Made by a program: the position numbers and the translations under genes
NCBI RefSeq assembly: GCF_045920555.1
Contig: NZ_CP174509.1
Span: 3,844,001-3,908,000, forward strand
DNA: 64,000 nt
Direction: 5' to 3'
Origin: Pseudalkalibacillus sp045920555
GTDB lineage: Bacteria > Bacillota > Bacilli > Bacillales > Fictibacillaceae
Shown here: positions 1 to 8,410 of the stretch, one piece after another
Numbering within the stretch: position 1 is the first letter of the stretch
Layout of the letters: the number at the start of each line of letters is the position of its first letter
Notes under the pieces: generated by a model
What the model was told of the DNA's origin: nothing
The model's database searches: none
What the model saw: only the letters and a program-made list of their open reading frames with translations

Positions 1-608
1 AGATTAAGGATTTGTGCTTGGATGGAAACATCCAATGCTGATACCGCTTCGTCACAAATAATTAATTTCGGATTAACAGCAAGTGCTCTAGCAATCCCAA
101 TTCGCTGCCGCTGCCCGCCGCTAAATTCGTGTGGGTGGCGCTCTAGTGCTTCTGGTGGAAGTCCCACATAGCCGAGTAATTCTAGCATTCTATCCATTCT
201 TTTTGATTTTTCGACGACTTTTTGAATGGCCATTGCTTCATTAAGTATTTGCTTTACTGTTTGCCTTGGGTTAAGAGAGGCAAAAGGATCTTGAAAAATA
301 ACCTGTAAATCTCCCCTAAGTTTTCCCATCTCTTTTTTATTAAGGTTTAAAATGTTTTTCCCCGAATAATAGACTTTTCCATCCGTTGGTTCATCTAGTC
401 TTAAAATCGCACGCCCGGTTGTAGATTTACCACATCCTGATTCGCCGACAATACTTAATGTCTCACCTTCAAAAAGATGGAATGATACATCGTCAACTGC
501 TTTTACATATGTTTTAGGTTTAAAAGTGGAGTCTTTTTTAACTGGGAAATATTGCTTCAAATGATCCACTTGTAACAATACTTTTTTTTCTGTCGCAGCT
601 TGTATCAT
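1..608 (-). CDS. Oligopeptide/dipeptide ABC importer ATPase (OppF/DppF type), partial
   Basis: This is the N-terminal ~202 residues of an ABC ATPase; the C-terminus lies beyond the left window edge. Reading the minus strand gives a Walker A motif (GESGCGKST, about residue 54), a Q-loop (FQDPFASLNP), the signature FSGGQRQR and a Walker B run ending IICDEAVSALD. The Glu-Ala after the Walker B Asp is a common variant in OppF-type subunits. It would energise import across the membrane together with the second ATPase and the two permeases upstream. The ATG overlaps the stop of the upstream ATPase by one base (TAATG), so the two are probably translationally coupled. Family membership is clear; the substrate cannot be told from the sequence. 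Confidence 0.93.
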   Translation of the reverse strand, partial: MIQAATEKKVLLQVDHLKQYFPVKKDSTFKPKTYVKAVDDVSFHLFEGETLSIVGESGCGKSTTGRAILRLDEPTDGKVYYSGKNILNLNKKEMGKLRGDLQVIFQDPFASLNPRQTVKQILNEAMAIQKVVEKSKRMDRMLELLGYVGLPPEALERHPHEFSGGQRQRIGIARALAVNPKLIICDEAVSALDVSIQAQILN

Positions 609-1624
609 TATAGAACCTCCTCTTTTTCAATTTGACCTGTCCATCGATCGGTATACATCCAACAACGTACCTTTGCACCATCACTTTGTTCAATTAACTT
701 CGGATGTTCTTGGTGACACATTGGTTCTTGTAAAGGGCATCTTGAGGCGTAACGACACCCAGTCGGCATATTATATGGACTTGGTACTGTACCTTCAATC
801 GTACGTAATTCTTCCTGATCCTCATGAATTTTAGGTAATGAATCGAGTAAGCCTCGGGTGTATGGATGTTTTGGATTGGTGAAAATCATTTCAGTAGGTG
901 CCTGTTCGACAATATTGCCAGCATACATGACCGCAACCGTATCACATGTTTCAGCAACAACCCCTAAATCATGAGTAATCATGATGACGCCCATGCCTAG
1001 CTTTGTTTGCAAATCTTTAATTAACTCTAGTATTTGTGCTTGAATAGTTACATCCAATGCAGTTGTTGGTTCGTCAGCAATTAAGACTTCTGGAGTACAG
1101 GCAAGTGCCATTGCAATCATTACACGCTGCCTCATTCCACCGCTTAACTGAAATGGCTCCTGTTTCGCTCTTTTTTCGGGAGAAGGTATTCCAACCAGCT
1201 TAAGCAATTCAACTGCTTTATCCCAGGCTACCTTTCTCCCCATTTTTTGATGCAGCCTTATAGCTTCTGCAATTTGTTCCCCGGCAGGGATCACAGGATT
1301 TAACGAGGTCATGGGCTCCTGGAAAATCATTGAGATTTCATTTCCACGAATTTTCCTCATTTCGTCCTCTGGAACCACCACTAAATCTTTTCCTTTAAAA
1401 AGTACCTGCCCACCTGTAATTTTACCAGGAGGAGAGGGAATTAACCGCAGGATGGAAAGAGATGTTATACTTTTTCCACAGCCGGATTCACCTACAATAC
1501 CTAGAGTTTCGCCCTTTTGCAGTGTAAAATCAATGCCATCGACCACTTTACTTACACCGTGTTTTGTATAGAAATATGTTTTTAACCCTTTTACTTCTAA
1601 AATGTTTCTGTTATTCTCAGTCAC
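608..1624 (-). CDS. Oligopeptide/dipeptide ABC importer ATPase (OppD/DppD type)
   Basis: A 338-residue ABC ATPase of the peptide/nickel importer family. Walker A is at residues 45-52 (GESGCGKS), the Q-loop at 101-103, the signature LSGGMRQR at 160-167, Walker B at 180-186 (VLIADEP) and the switch His in MITHDLG. The C-terminal extension has the Cys-rich oligopeptide-transporter tail (CRYASRCP followed by C). Length is normal for DppD/OppD. It pairs with the downstream ATPase to form the nucleotide-binding heterodimer. It is third in the minus-strand order permease C, permease B, ATPase D, ATPase F. The substrate is unknown; two amidohydrolase genes transcribed with the binding protein suggest an amide or cyclic-amide compound rather than ordinary peptides, which is inference. 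Confidence 0.95.
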   Translation of the reverse strand: MTENNRNILEVKGLKTYFYTKHGVSKVVDGIDFTLQKGETLGIVGESGCGKSITSLSILRLIPSPPGKITGGQVLFKGKDLVVVPEDEMRKIRGNEISMIFQEPMTSLNPVIPAGEQIAEAIRLHQKMGRKVAWDKAVELLKLVGIPSPEKRAKQEPFQLSGGMRQRVMIAMALACTPEVLIADEPTTALDVTIQAQILELIKDLQTKLGMGVIMITHDLGVVAETCDTVAVMYAGNIVEQAPTEMIFTNPKHPYTRGLLDSLPKIHEDQEELRTIEGTVPSPYNMPTGCRYASRCPLQEPMCHQEHPKLIEQSDGAKVRCWMYTDRWTGQIEKEEVL

Positions 1625-1640
1625 TACTCTTCACCACCCT

Positions 1641-2561
1641 TTAATGTAATTCAATCCGTTTATTGAAGAATCGATACAAAATATCAACAAATAAATTCAC
1701 AATGACGAAGACTAGGGAGGCAACTAATACTCCGCCTTGAACCATTGGCAGATCTCGCATACGAATCGCATCAACAATCATTCTCCCAAGCCCGTTAATG
1801 GCAAATATCGATTCAACCAGGACAGTTCCTCCAAGCAAGGCACCAAACTGTAATCCGACAACCGTAATAACGGGAATTAATGCATTTCGTAGCGCGTGCT
1901 TATAAATAATCACTCGTTCGCGTAGTCCTTTAGCACGTGCTGTCCGGATATAATCCTGCCGAATGACCTCGAGCATACTGGATCTAGTCATCCGAGCCAC
2001 GATTGCCGCCCCCCCTGCCCCTAATGTTAGGGCTGGAAGGATAATATGCAGGATGCTATCCCATCCTGTAACAGGAAGAATTTGCAGCTTTACTGAGAAG
2101 AAAAACATCAGCATCAAGCCAAACCAAAAACTTGGTAATGAAATACCGAATAAGGCAACTAACATCACAATTGTATCAGTGAGGGAATAAGGTTTAACGG
2201 CTGAAATAATCCCTGCTGTCATCCCTAAAATGACAGTGATAATAGTACTAAAAAGAGCGAGCTCTATAGTGATTGGTAATCTTACCAATATTTCATCAAG
2301 GACAGGCTGGCTATTCTTCAATGAAACGCCCAAATCGCCTCGGAATATGTTTGCTAAATAGTCGAAATATTGAACAAATAATGGGCGGTTTAACCCCAAC
2401 TGCTCACGGATTGCTTCAATAGTTTCTTTTGAAGCTCCTTCACCTGCAAGCAATACAGCAGGATCACCGGGCACAAGCTGCATGATGAAGAAAACAACAA
2501 ATGTTACCCCAATAATAACCGGGATGGTTTCCATAAGTCGTCGAATAACAAACATTAACAT
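1641..2561 (-). CDS. Peptide/nickel-type ABC importer permease, DppB type
   Basis: A 306-residue inner-membrane permease of the DppB/OppB family. The N-terminus has a hydrophobic helix (about residues 10-30, ending near the QLVPGDPA motif typical of DppB) and the rest carries about five further membrane segments. The cytoplasmic EAA-like coupling loop is visible as RTARAKGLRERV followed by HALRNALIPV near residues 205-225. Length matches the family. It forms the translocation pore with the DppC-type protein encoded 28 bases upstream. The start ATG lies behind a GGAGG-type site. Confidence 0.95.
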   Translation of the reverse strand: MLMFVIRRLMETIPVIIGVTFVVFFIMQLVPGDPAVLLAGEGASKETIEAIREQLGLNRPLFVQYFDYLANIFRGDLGVSLKNSQPVLDEILVRLPITIELALFSTIITVILGMTAGIISAVKPYSLTDTIVMLVALFGISLPSFWFGLMLMFFFSVKLQILPVTGWDSILHIILPALTLGAGGAAIVARMTRSSMLEVIRQDYIRTARAKGLRERVIIYKHALRNALIPVITVVGLQFGALLGGTVLVESIFAINGLGRMIVDAIRMRDLPMVQGGVLVASLVFVIVNLFVDILYRFFNKRIELH

Positions 2562-2589
2562 TGGTCGTAACCTCCTCTAATACTATGAT

Positions 2590-3492
2590 TTATTTTTTCA
2601 TACGTGGATCAAACGCATCGCGAAGTCCATCTCCAAAAATATTAAAGCCTAAAACAAGAATCGAAATCGCCAAACCTGGAAATAAGGCGATATAAGGTGC
2701 TGAGAATAAGAATTCTCTACCGTTACTTAACATCGTCCCCCATTCAGGAGACGGAGGTTGGGCTCCAAGGCCAAGAAACGATAAGCCGGCAGCGGAAAGA
2801 ATTGCTGTGGCGAGACGTAAAGTTCCTTGGACAATAATTGGTGAAAGAATGTTCGGAAGAACATGTTTGAAAATAATTGTTAAATCATTTGCACCGAGGC
2901 AGCGGATCGCATCAATATACTCCAAACGTTTCACCTCTAAGGTAGACCCACGGACAATTCGGGCAAATAATGGAACGGAAAAAGCACCAACGGCAATTGT
3001 AACGTTAATCAGACTTGGTCCTAGGGCACTTATGATAGCTAATGCAAGTAAAATTCCTGGAAAGGCAAGCATGACATCCATCATTCTCATAATGATTGAA
3101 TCAATCCATTTGCCATAATAGCCGGAAACTAGTCCCAAAATAATCCCAAAAAATGCGCCAAACATTACAGCTGCAAATCCGACTCCCATTGAAAGTCTTG
3201 AACCATATAAAATTCGACTTAAAATATCTCTTCCCTTATCATCTGTTCCCATCCAGTGATCGGCAGATGGAGGCATCAACTTATTTTCCAATTTGATTTC
3301 ATATGGATCGTACGGAGCAATTAGCGGCGCGAATAAAACGATAAAGATATAAAAAAGGATAATGATCGCCCCAACCATCGCCGCTTTATTTAATATTAAA
3401 ATAGAAAAGAAATCTTTTAGTTTAGATTGTTTTGGTTGAGTAATAGTTTGTGTGATAACAAATGGTTGTTCTTTTTTTGCTTCTAGTGACAT
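2590..3492 (-). CDS. Peptide/nickel-type ABC importer permease, DppC type
   Basis: A 300-residue permease of the DppC/OppC family. A hydrophobic first segment at about residues 35-55 is followed by the MGTDDKGRDILSRI periplasmic motif characteristic of DppC, then by about five membrane helices. The coupling loop AIRCLGANDLTIIFKHVLPN is near residues 195-215. It is the first gene of the four-gene minus-strand transporter unit and is divergent from the binding-protein gene, with a 281-base shared control region. Start ATG with an upstream GGAGG. Confidence 0.95.
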   Translation of the reverse strand: MSLEAKKEQPFVITQTITQPKQSKLKDFFSILILNKAAMVGAIIILFYIFIVLFAPLIAPYDPYEIKLENKLMPPSADHWMGTDDKGRDILSRILYGSRLSMGVGFAAVMFGAFFGIILGLVSGYYGKWIDSIIMRMMDVMLAFPGILLALAIISALGPSLINVTIAVGAFSVPLFARIVRGSTLEVKRLEYIDAIRCLGANDLTIIFKHVLPNILSPIIVQGTLRLATAILSAAGLSFLGLGAQPPSPEWGTMLSNGREFLFSAPYIALFPGLAISILVLGFNIFGDGLRDAFDPRMKK

Positions 3493-3685
3493 ATATAACC
3501 CTCCTTATTATTTTTTCTAAGAAATATGGAGTAATGCTAGTTGTCATGGTCCCCCTTCGTAAATTTCATTGTTTTTTATTGATTATGTATCAACATTCAG
3601 TTAAAAGTGAATATTTTTTTAACCAGTTGTCAAAATATTTAAATTTTTAGTAAATATTCTGTAAATGTTCAAGTTCATCATTTTT

Positions 3686-3691
3686 TATAAT
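3686..3691 (+). promoter_or_regulatory. Possible -10 box upstream of the binding-protein gene
   Basis: TATAAT lies in the 281-base divergent intergenic region, about 80 bases before the binding-protein start. No good -35 hexamer sits 17 bases upstream, so the promoter may need an activator. A second candidate -35 (TTGACG, near 3703) lies closer to the gene but lacks a strong -10. The rest of the intergenic region is A+T-rich without a recognised operator. Confidence 0.3.
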
Positions 3692-3773
3692 ACAGATAAG
3701 CAATTGACGGAGGATGGTGAATAAGTTCTAAAATCAAGGAATTTTGAAAACACAACAAAGGAGACAGAGAATA

Positions 3774-5351
3774 ATGCAGAGAAGAAAACGCGGAATAAGA
3801 AGTGTAATTCTATTTGTTTTGATTGGCCTAATGATATTGTTTGCTCAGGCGTGCTCAACAAAATCAACTACTTCAAACGAAACTGCAAACAAAAAAGAAA
3901 CGACAAAAGATGGTGGTACATTAACAGTTGTTCGGCTTTCCGATGCAACAAAGCTAGATCCCCATTTCATTACCGATATTCCTTCTGCGAATATCGTTTA
4001 TCAAAAGGTCTATGAGGGACTAGTTGAACCAGACAAAGATTTCAAAATTAAACCGCTGTTGGCGAAAGAATGGAAAGTTGTAAATGATACGACTTGGGAA
4101 TTCAAGTTAGAAGAAGGTGTTACATTTCATGATGGAGAGCCTTTTAATGCTGAATCAGTAAAAGCAACCTTTGACCGTTTGCTCGATCCAAACACTAGTT
4201 CACCGCAGCGTGAGAAATTTGCAATGATTAAAGAAGTGAAAGTTATTGATGAGTATACAGTCCAATTATTGCTTGAATATCCATACGCCCCGCTTCTATC
4301 TATTTTGGCAAGTAATGAAGGAAGTATTATTAGCCCAAAAGTATTAGCTGAAAACCCCGAGAAATTATCAGAGCATCCGGTTGGTACAGGTCCATTTGTT
4401 TTTGAATCTTGGAAGACCGGTCAAGAAATTTCATTAAAGAAAAATGATAACTACTGGGGCAAGAAACCTAACATTGATCGTGTCATATTCAAAGTCGTTC
4501 CTGAAGATGCAACTCGTCTTGCAATGATTGAAACAGGTGAAGCTCATATTAACGACCAAGTACCTGTAACTGAAATTGAGCGAATTGAAGCTTCCGATTC
4601 TATGGGGCTTTATCGTACAAAAGGACTAGCTGTTGAATATGTAGGTTTCAACATAAAGAAAAAGCCTCTCGATGATGTTAAGGTTCGAAGAGCAATCAGC
4701 CATGCGATTGAAAGGGAAGCAATCATTAAAGGTGTCTATAATAATGTTGGAACCCTAGCAAACTCAGCAATGAGCCCGATGGTGTTCGGTCATAGTGACA
4801 AGGTAAAGCCATATGACTATGACTTGAACGAAGCAAAGAAATTACTGAAAGAAGCAGGCTATGAAAATGGACTTGAGCTCACATTATTAACAAGTGATCG
4901 CAAAGAACGTATTAACATGGCAGAAGTTATTCAATCTCAATTAAAAGGGATTGGAGTGGATGTGAAAATACAAGTGATGGAGTATGGTGCTTATATTGAT
5001 ATCATCGACAAAGGCGATCATGACATGTTTATCGGTGGTTGGGGAAATGCAACAGGCGATGGGGACTACAATCAATACAACTTATTCCATTCGGCATCAC
5101 AAGGAGCTCCAGGCAACCATTTCTATTATAGTAATCCAGAGGTAGATAAATTAATTGAAGCAGCACGTAAAGAAACAGATGAGGCAAAACGTTTAAAACT
5201 ATATGAACAAGTAATGCAAATGGAAATTGAGGATACTGTTTATATTCCAATCCGTAACTACGAGCATATGGCTGCACATAGCAAAAACGTTAGTGGTTTT
5301 TGGCTGAATGCTGCAAACTACCTAATGATTGATGATGTGGTGATTAAGTAA
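3774..5351 (+). CDS. Peptide/nickel-type ABC substrate-binding lipoprotein
   Basis: A binding protein of the SBP_bac_5 (DppA/OppA) family, 525 residues from the ATG at 3774. That start is chosen because AAAGGAGA lies 5-12 bases upstream, whereas the earlier in-frame TTG at 3744 has no such site. The N-terminus is basic, then hydrophobic, then FAQAC with Cys27 as the likely lipidation site; the lipobox is slightly atypical. Family hallmarks are the TFHDGEPFNAESVKATFDR stretch and the repeated tyrosine-rich lobe motifs. It should capture the ligand outside the membrane for the divergent permease/ATPase genes. A stable intercistronic hairpin follows before the two amidohydrolase genes, so transcript levels may differ. 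Confidence 0.93.
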   Translation: MQRRKRGIRSVILFVLIGLMILFAQACSTKSTTSNETANKKETTKDGGTLTVVRLSDATKLDPHFITDIPSANIVYQKVYEGLVEPDKDFKIKPLLAKEWKVVNDTTWEFKLEEGVTFHDGEPFNAESVKATFDRLLDPNTSSPQREKFAMIKEVKVIDEYTVQLLLEYPYAPLLSILASNEGSIISPKVLAENPEKLSEHPVGTGPFVFESWKTGQEISLKKNDNYWGKKPNIDRVIFKVVPEDATRLAMIETGEAHINDQVPVTEIERIEASDSMGLYRTKGLAVEYVGFNIKKKPLDDVKVRRAISHAIEREAIIKGVYNNVGTLANSAMSPMVFGHSDKVKPYDYDLNEAKKLLKEAGYENGLELTLLTSDRKERINMAEVIQSQLKGIGVDVKIQVMEYGAYIDIIDKGDHDMFIGGWGNATGDGDYNQYNLFHSASQGAPGNHFYYSNPEVDKLIEAARKETDEAKRLKLYEQVMQMEIEDTVYIPIRNYEHMAAHSKNVSGFWLNAANYLMIDDVVIK

Positions 5352-5393
5352 AAAAGTTGTTTGTTACTTGAACTTGTAATTGCAAATGATCGA

Positions 5394-5427
5394 GGAAAAG
5401 TACTTTTGTTTGAAAAGGTACTTTTCC
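5394..5427 (+). terminator. Intercistronic hairpin after the binding-protein gene
   Basis: A perfect 10-base inverted repeat (GGAAAAGTAC and GTACTTTTCC) with a 14-base loop is followed by CAATTTTA. The U-tract is short, so it is probably a partial terminator or an mRNA-stabilising hairpin separating the highly needed binding protein from the downstream enzymes. Function is inferred. Confidence 0.5.
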
Positions 5428-5453
5428 CAATTTTATGAATTGGAGGAATCGGC

Positions 5454-6692
5454 ATGACAGATTTATGGATAACAAATGTCCGTTTAGAAAAGGGTTTTAT
5501 TTACGACAATGATCGTATTGCCGCAACGGAGACGGAAATTTGCCACTTGAAAATAGAAGATGGAAGAATAACAGAAATCACTCACATAGCTCCAGAATCA
5601 GATGATCAGCAGTTTGATGCAAATTACCAGCTTCTACTCCCCTCTTTAAGGGATATGCATATTCATATCGATAAAACCTACTACGGTGGGCCATGGAAGG
5701 CATGTACTCCGATAACCAAAGGGATTTTCACAAGATTAGAAGAGGAACGAGAACTGTTGCCAAAGCTTTTACCAACGGCCCAAGAACGTGCAGAGAAAAT
5801 GATTGAATTATACTTAAAACATGGTCATACCCATATTCGTACCCATTGTAATGTCGACCCAATCATTGGTCTGAAAAATCTTGAGGCAACCGTAAATGCC
5901 TTGAAAAAATATGAAGATGTTCTTACCTACGAAATTGTTGCTTTTCCACAGCATGGGTTGCTTAGAAGTGACTCTGTTCAACTCATCCGTGATGCAATGA
6001 AAAATGGGGCAACACTTGTTGGTGGAGTTGATCCTGCGACAGTTGATCGAAATATAGAAAAATCATTAGCGACAATTTTTGAAATAGCCGTTGAGAACAA
6101 TAAAGGTGTAGATATTCATCTCCATGACCCTAACACCCTTGGTGCTTTTACGTTTGAAAGAATGGCTCATTATACGAAAGAATCTGGTCTTAAAGGAAGA
6201 GCAACGATCAGTCATGGTATTGCTTTAGGAGATCTGCAAGGTGAAGCCCTTTATGAAATGGCTGCTATTTTAAAGGACCAGGAGATTGATGTCACTACGA
6301 CCGTTCCGATTAACCGCGCTACGATTCCGATTCCAACCCTTGATAAATTGGGGTTTCCTGTATCCGTCGGTCATGATAGCATTACCGATCATTGGTCACC
6401 CTTCGGAACTGGGAATACGATTCAAAAGTTAGGAATTCTCGCAGAACGATTCCGAATGATTAACGAATACTCACTGGCTTCTGCTTTAAAATATGCAACA
6501 GGAGGAATAACTCCATTAAATGAAAAGGGAGAACGCGTCTGGCCAAAGGTTGGCGATGAGGCAACGATGATACTGGTCAATGCTTCTTGTTCAGCTGAAG
6601 TAATAGCAAGACGGGCAGAAGTGCAATCATTATTTTTTAAAGGAAAAAAGGTTGAAACCAAGCTAATAGAACCAAATAAAGTAAATATTTAA
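5454..6692 (+). CDS. Amidohydrolase, cytosine-deaminase-like (first of tandem pair)
   Basis: A 412-residue metal-dependent hydrolase of the amidohydrolase superfamily, closest in layout to cytosine deaminase/N-isopropylammelide amidohydrolase relatives. Metal-ligand candidates are His69 and His71 (MHIHIDK), the later HLHD and SHG motifs, and the Asp of GHDSITDHWSPFG near residue 309. The sequences GGVDP and IRTHCNVDP are typical of the cytosine-deaminase branch. GGAGG lies eight bases before the ATG. It is followed 19 bases later by a clear paralogue. With the importer it probably processes an imported cyclic amide, pyrimidine or ammelide-like nitrogen compound; the true substrate cannot be read from the sequence. 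Confidence 0.85.
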   Translation: MTDLWITNVRLEKGFIYDNDRIAATETEICHLKIEDGRITEITHIAPESDDQQFDANYQLLLPSLRDMHIHIDKTYYGGPWKACTPITKGIFTRLEEERELLPKLLPTAQERAEKMIELYLKHGHTHIRTHCNVDPIIGLKNLEATVNALKKYEDVLTYEIVAFPQHGLLRSDSVQLIRDAMKNGATLVGGVDPATVDRNIEKSLATIFEIAVENNKGVDIHLHDPNTLGAFTFERMAHYTKESGLKGRATISHGIALGDLQGEALYEMAAILKDQEIDVTTTVPINRATIPIPTLDKLGFPVSVGHDSITDHWSPFGTGNTIQKLGILAERFRMINEYSLASALKYATGGITPLNEKGERVWPKVGDEATMILVNASCSAEVIARRAEVQSLFFKGKKVETKLIEPNKVNI

Positions 6693-6711
6693 ACTTATAT
6701 GGAGGAAAAAA

Positions 6712-7932
6712 ATGACTACTGAATATTGGTTAAAGAACGTTCGGTTAGAGACTGGCTATTTACAGGACGAAAAGGGAGTCTATGAAACAGAGACAGGGCT
6801 TTTCCATTTAAAAATTAAGGATGGCAAAATTGTAGAAAAACGTAATTCTACCTATGTGATTCCTCATGAAGAAAAAACAGTTGATGGGAAGGGATTTTTA
6901 GCGATCCCTACCTTTAAAGAAATGCATAATCATTTAGATAAAACCTATCTTTCTCTCGATTGGAAGGCTTGTAAACCCGTCAAAAACCTAGAAGAACGCT
7001 TACATTATGAAGCGATGGAGCTTGAAGAGCTTGGTCCGACAACGAAGCAGCGTGCAAGTAAAATGATTGAATTGATTCTTTCAAACGGATCAACACATAT
7101 ACGCACCCATGTGAACATCGATCCATATATCGGTTTAAAAAATTTAGAAGGTGTGAAAGCAGCACTTGAGGATTATTCTGATAAACTAACCTATGAAATT
7201 GTAGCCTTCCCGCAGCATGGACTGTTAAGAGAACATGTCATTCCTCTAATGAAAGAAGCGATGAGGTCAGGTGCTCATATTGTTGGTGGATTAGACCCTG
7301 CTGGAATCGACAAAAATATCGAAAAATCGCTCTATGAAGTAATGAATCTTGCAGCTGAATTTGATGCCGAGGTTGATATCCATTTACATGACAGTGGGCA
7401 TGTAGGATATTATACCGTTGATATATTAGCAGAAATGGTTGAAGAAGCGAAATGGCATAATCGTGTTGCAGTAAGCCATGCTTTTTGTTTAGGAGAGGTT
7501 CCATTTCCTCAACAGGAAGTGATTACCGACAAATTAAGTGAACTGGGAATGTCAGTTATGTCAACCATTCCAATTACAAAAACACTGCCGCCAGTTGCTC
7601 TACTAGATCGTAAAGGAGTAAACGTTTATCTAGGATGTGATGGCTTCTATGACTCCTGGGGTCCATTTGGAACTGGTGATGTATTAGAAAAGGTAACCAC
7701 TTATGGTGAACTTTATCGGAAAAGTGATGAACGTTCATTAGCCCAATCACTAAAATGGGCGACAGGCGGAAAAACACCATTAACGAAAGAGGGTGAAATT
7801 GCCTGGCCACTAGAGGGCGATGAGGCAAACCTCGTTCTTGTAAATACATCTTGTACAGCTGAAGCGGTCGCAAGAACACCAAAACGAGAGGCTGTTATTT
7901 TTAAAGGTAAAGTAGTAGCTGGGCAAATTTAA
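6712..7932 (+). CDS. Amidohydrolase, cytosine-deaminase-like (second of tandem pair)
   Basis: A 406-residue paralogue of the preceding gene with the same motif order: MHNHLDK (His72, His74), IRTHVNIDPYIGLKNLE, YEIVAFPQHGLLR, GGLDPAGIDKNIEKS, DIHLHD, SHAFCLG, and GCDGFYDSWGPFGTGD. Large blocks are identical between the two, so this is a tandem duplication that has since diverged. The residue between the two N-terminal histidines differs (HIH versus HNH), as does the region before the last Asp, hinting at different substrates or successive steps. GGAGG lies six bases upstream of the ATG. A good terminator follows, ending the unit. Confidence 0.85.
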   Translation: MTTEYWLKNVRLETGYLQDEKGVYETETGLFHLKIKDGKIVEKRNSTYVIPHEEKTVDGKGFLAIPTFKEMHNHLDKTYLSLDWKACKPVKNLEERLHYEAMELEELGPTTKQRASKMIELILSNGSTHIRTHVNIDPYIGLKNLEGVKAALEDYSDKLTYEIVAFPQHGLLREHVIPLMKEAMRSGAHIVGGLDPAGIDKNIEKSLYEVMNLAAEFDAEVDIHLHDSGHVGYYTVDILAEMVEEAKWHNRVAVSHAFCLGEVPFPQQEVITDKLSELGMSVMSTIPITKTLPPVALLDRKGVNVYLGCDGFYDSWGPFGTGDVLEKVTTYGELYRKSDERSLAQSLKWATGGKTPLTKEGEIAWPLEGDEANLVLVNTSCTAEAVARTPKREAVIFKGKVVAGQI

Positions 7933-7945
7933 GGATTGAAATTCT

Positions 7946-7978
7946 TCGTCCTCCCATGTTGAGGACGAGGATTTTTTT
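7946..7978 (+). terminator. Rho-independent terminator of the binding protein/amidohydrolase unit
   Basis: An 8-base perfect stem (TCGTCCTC / GAGGACGA) with a 7-base loop is followed by GGA and seven T residues, 14 bases after the amidohydrolase stop. Confidence 0.85.
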
Positions 7979-8036
7979 ATGAGGAACTAGTAATGGAGGT
8001 TCAATCCTTCAGCAGAAACCTAATTTATACTTTTAG

Positions 8037-8129
8037 CAGCTGTTAAGCAGCTTTAAAGATGGCGTAAAAAGCGCTGATTATAAAGATGCTGAAGGTCGTA
8101 CGGCTTTAATATCTGCTACACTGCCGTAG
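8037..8129 (+). pseudogene. Possible ankyrin-repeat gene remnant
   Basis: A 30-codon open stretch lies between two in-frame TAG codons and has no start codon. Its translation contains DYKDAEGRTALISATL, which resembles the first half of an ankyrin repeat (Asp-x-x-Gly-Arg-Thr-Ala-Leu). It could be the last trace of a decayed gene or chance. The remainder of the gap between 7979 and 8341 shows nothing else I can recognise. Confidence 0.25.
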
Positions 8130-8341
8130 TAAAAAGATACCTTTCTTTTTCAAGTAGAAGCTTATCGCTTCCCATATTGTAAATTTCCTTTTGACAAACC
8201 AGGTCTTGATAGCATTTACCTAAGTCTAGTTCTGCTGCCACATATAATGAATATGAAATATATTGCGAATAGGCTATGTAAATAATCATAAAAAAGTGTT
8301 GCTGTTGACCATATATTCATGAACATAATCAAATAGATTAA

Positions 8342-8367
8342 GGGATAGGAACCTTACCTCCTACCCC
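8342..8367 (-). terminator. Possible terminator of the SIS/nag operon
   Basis: On the minus strand GGGGTAGG pairs with CCTATCCC (one G-U pair) around a 10-base loop, followed by TTAATC rather than a clean U-tract. It lies about 45 bases after the stop of the SIS-domain gene. It is a weak candidate, but the best in the region. Confidence 0.35.
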
Positions 8368-8410
8368 TACATTTGACGTAAAACCAAAAAAGCGAAGATT
8401 TCCGTACACT

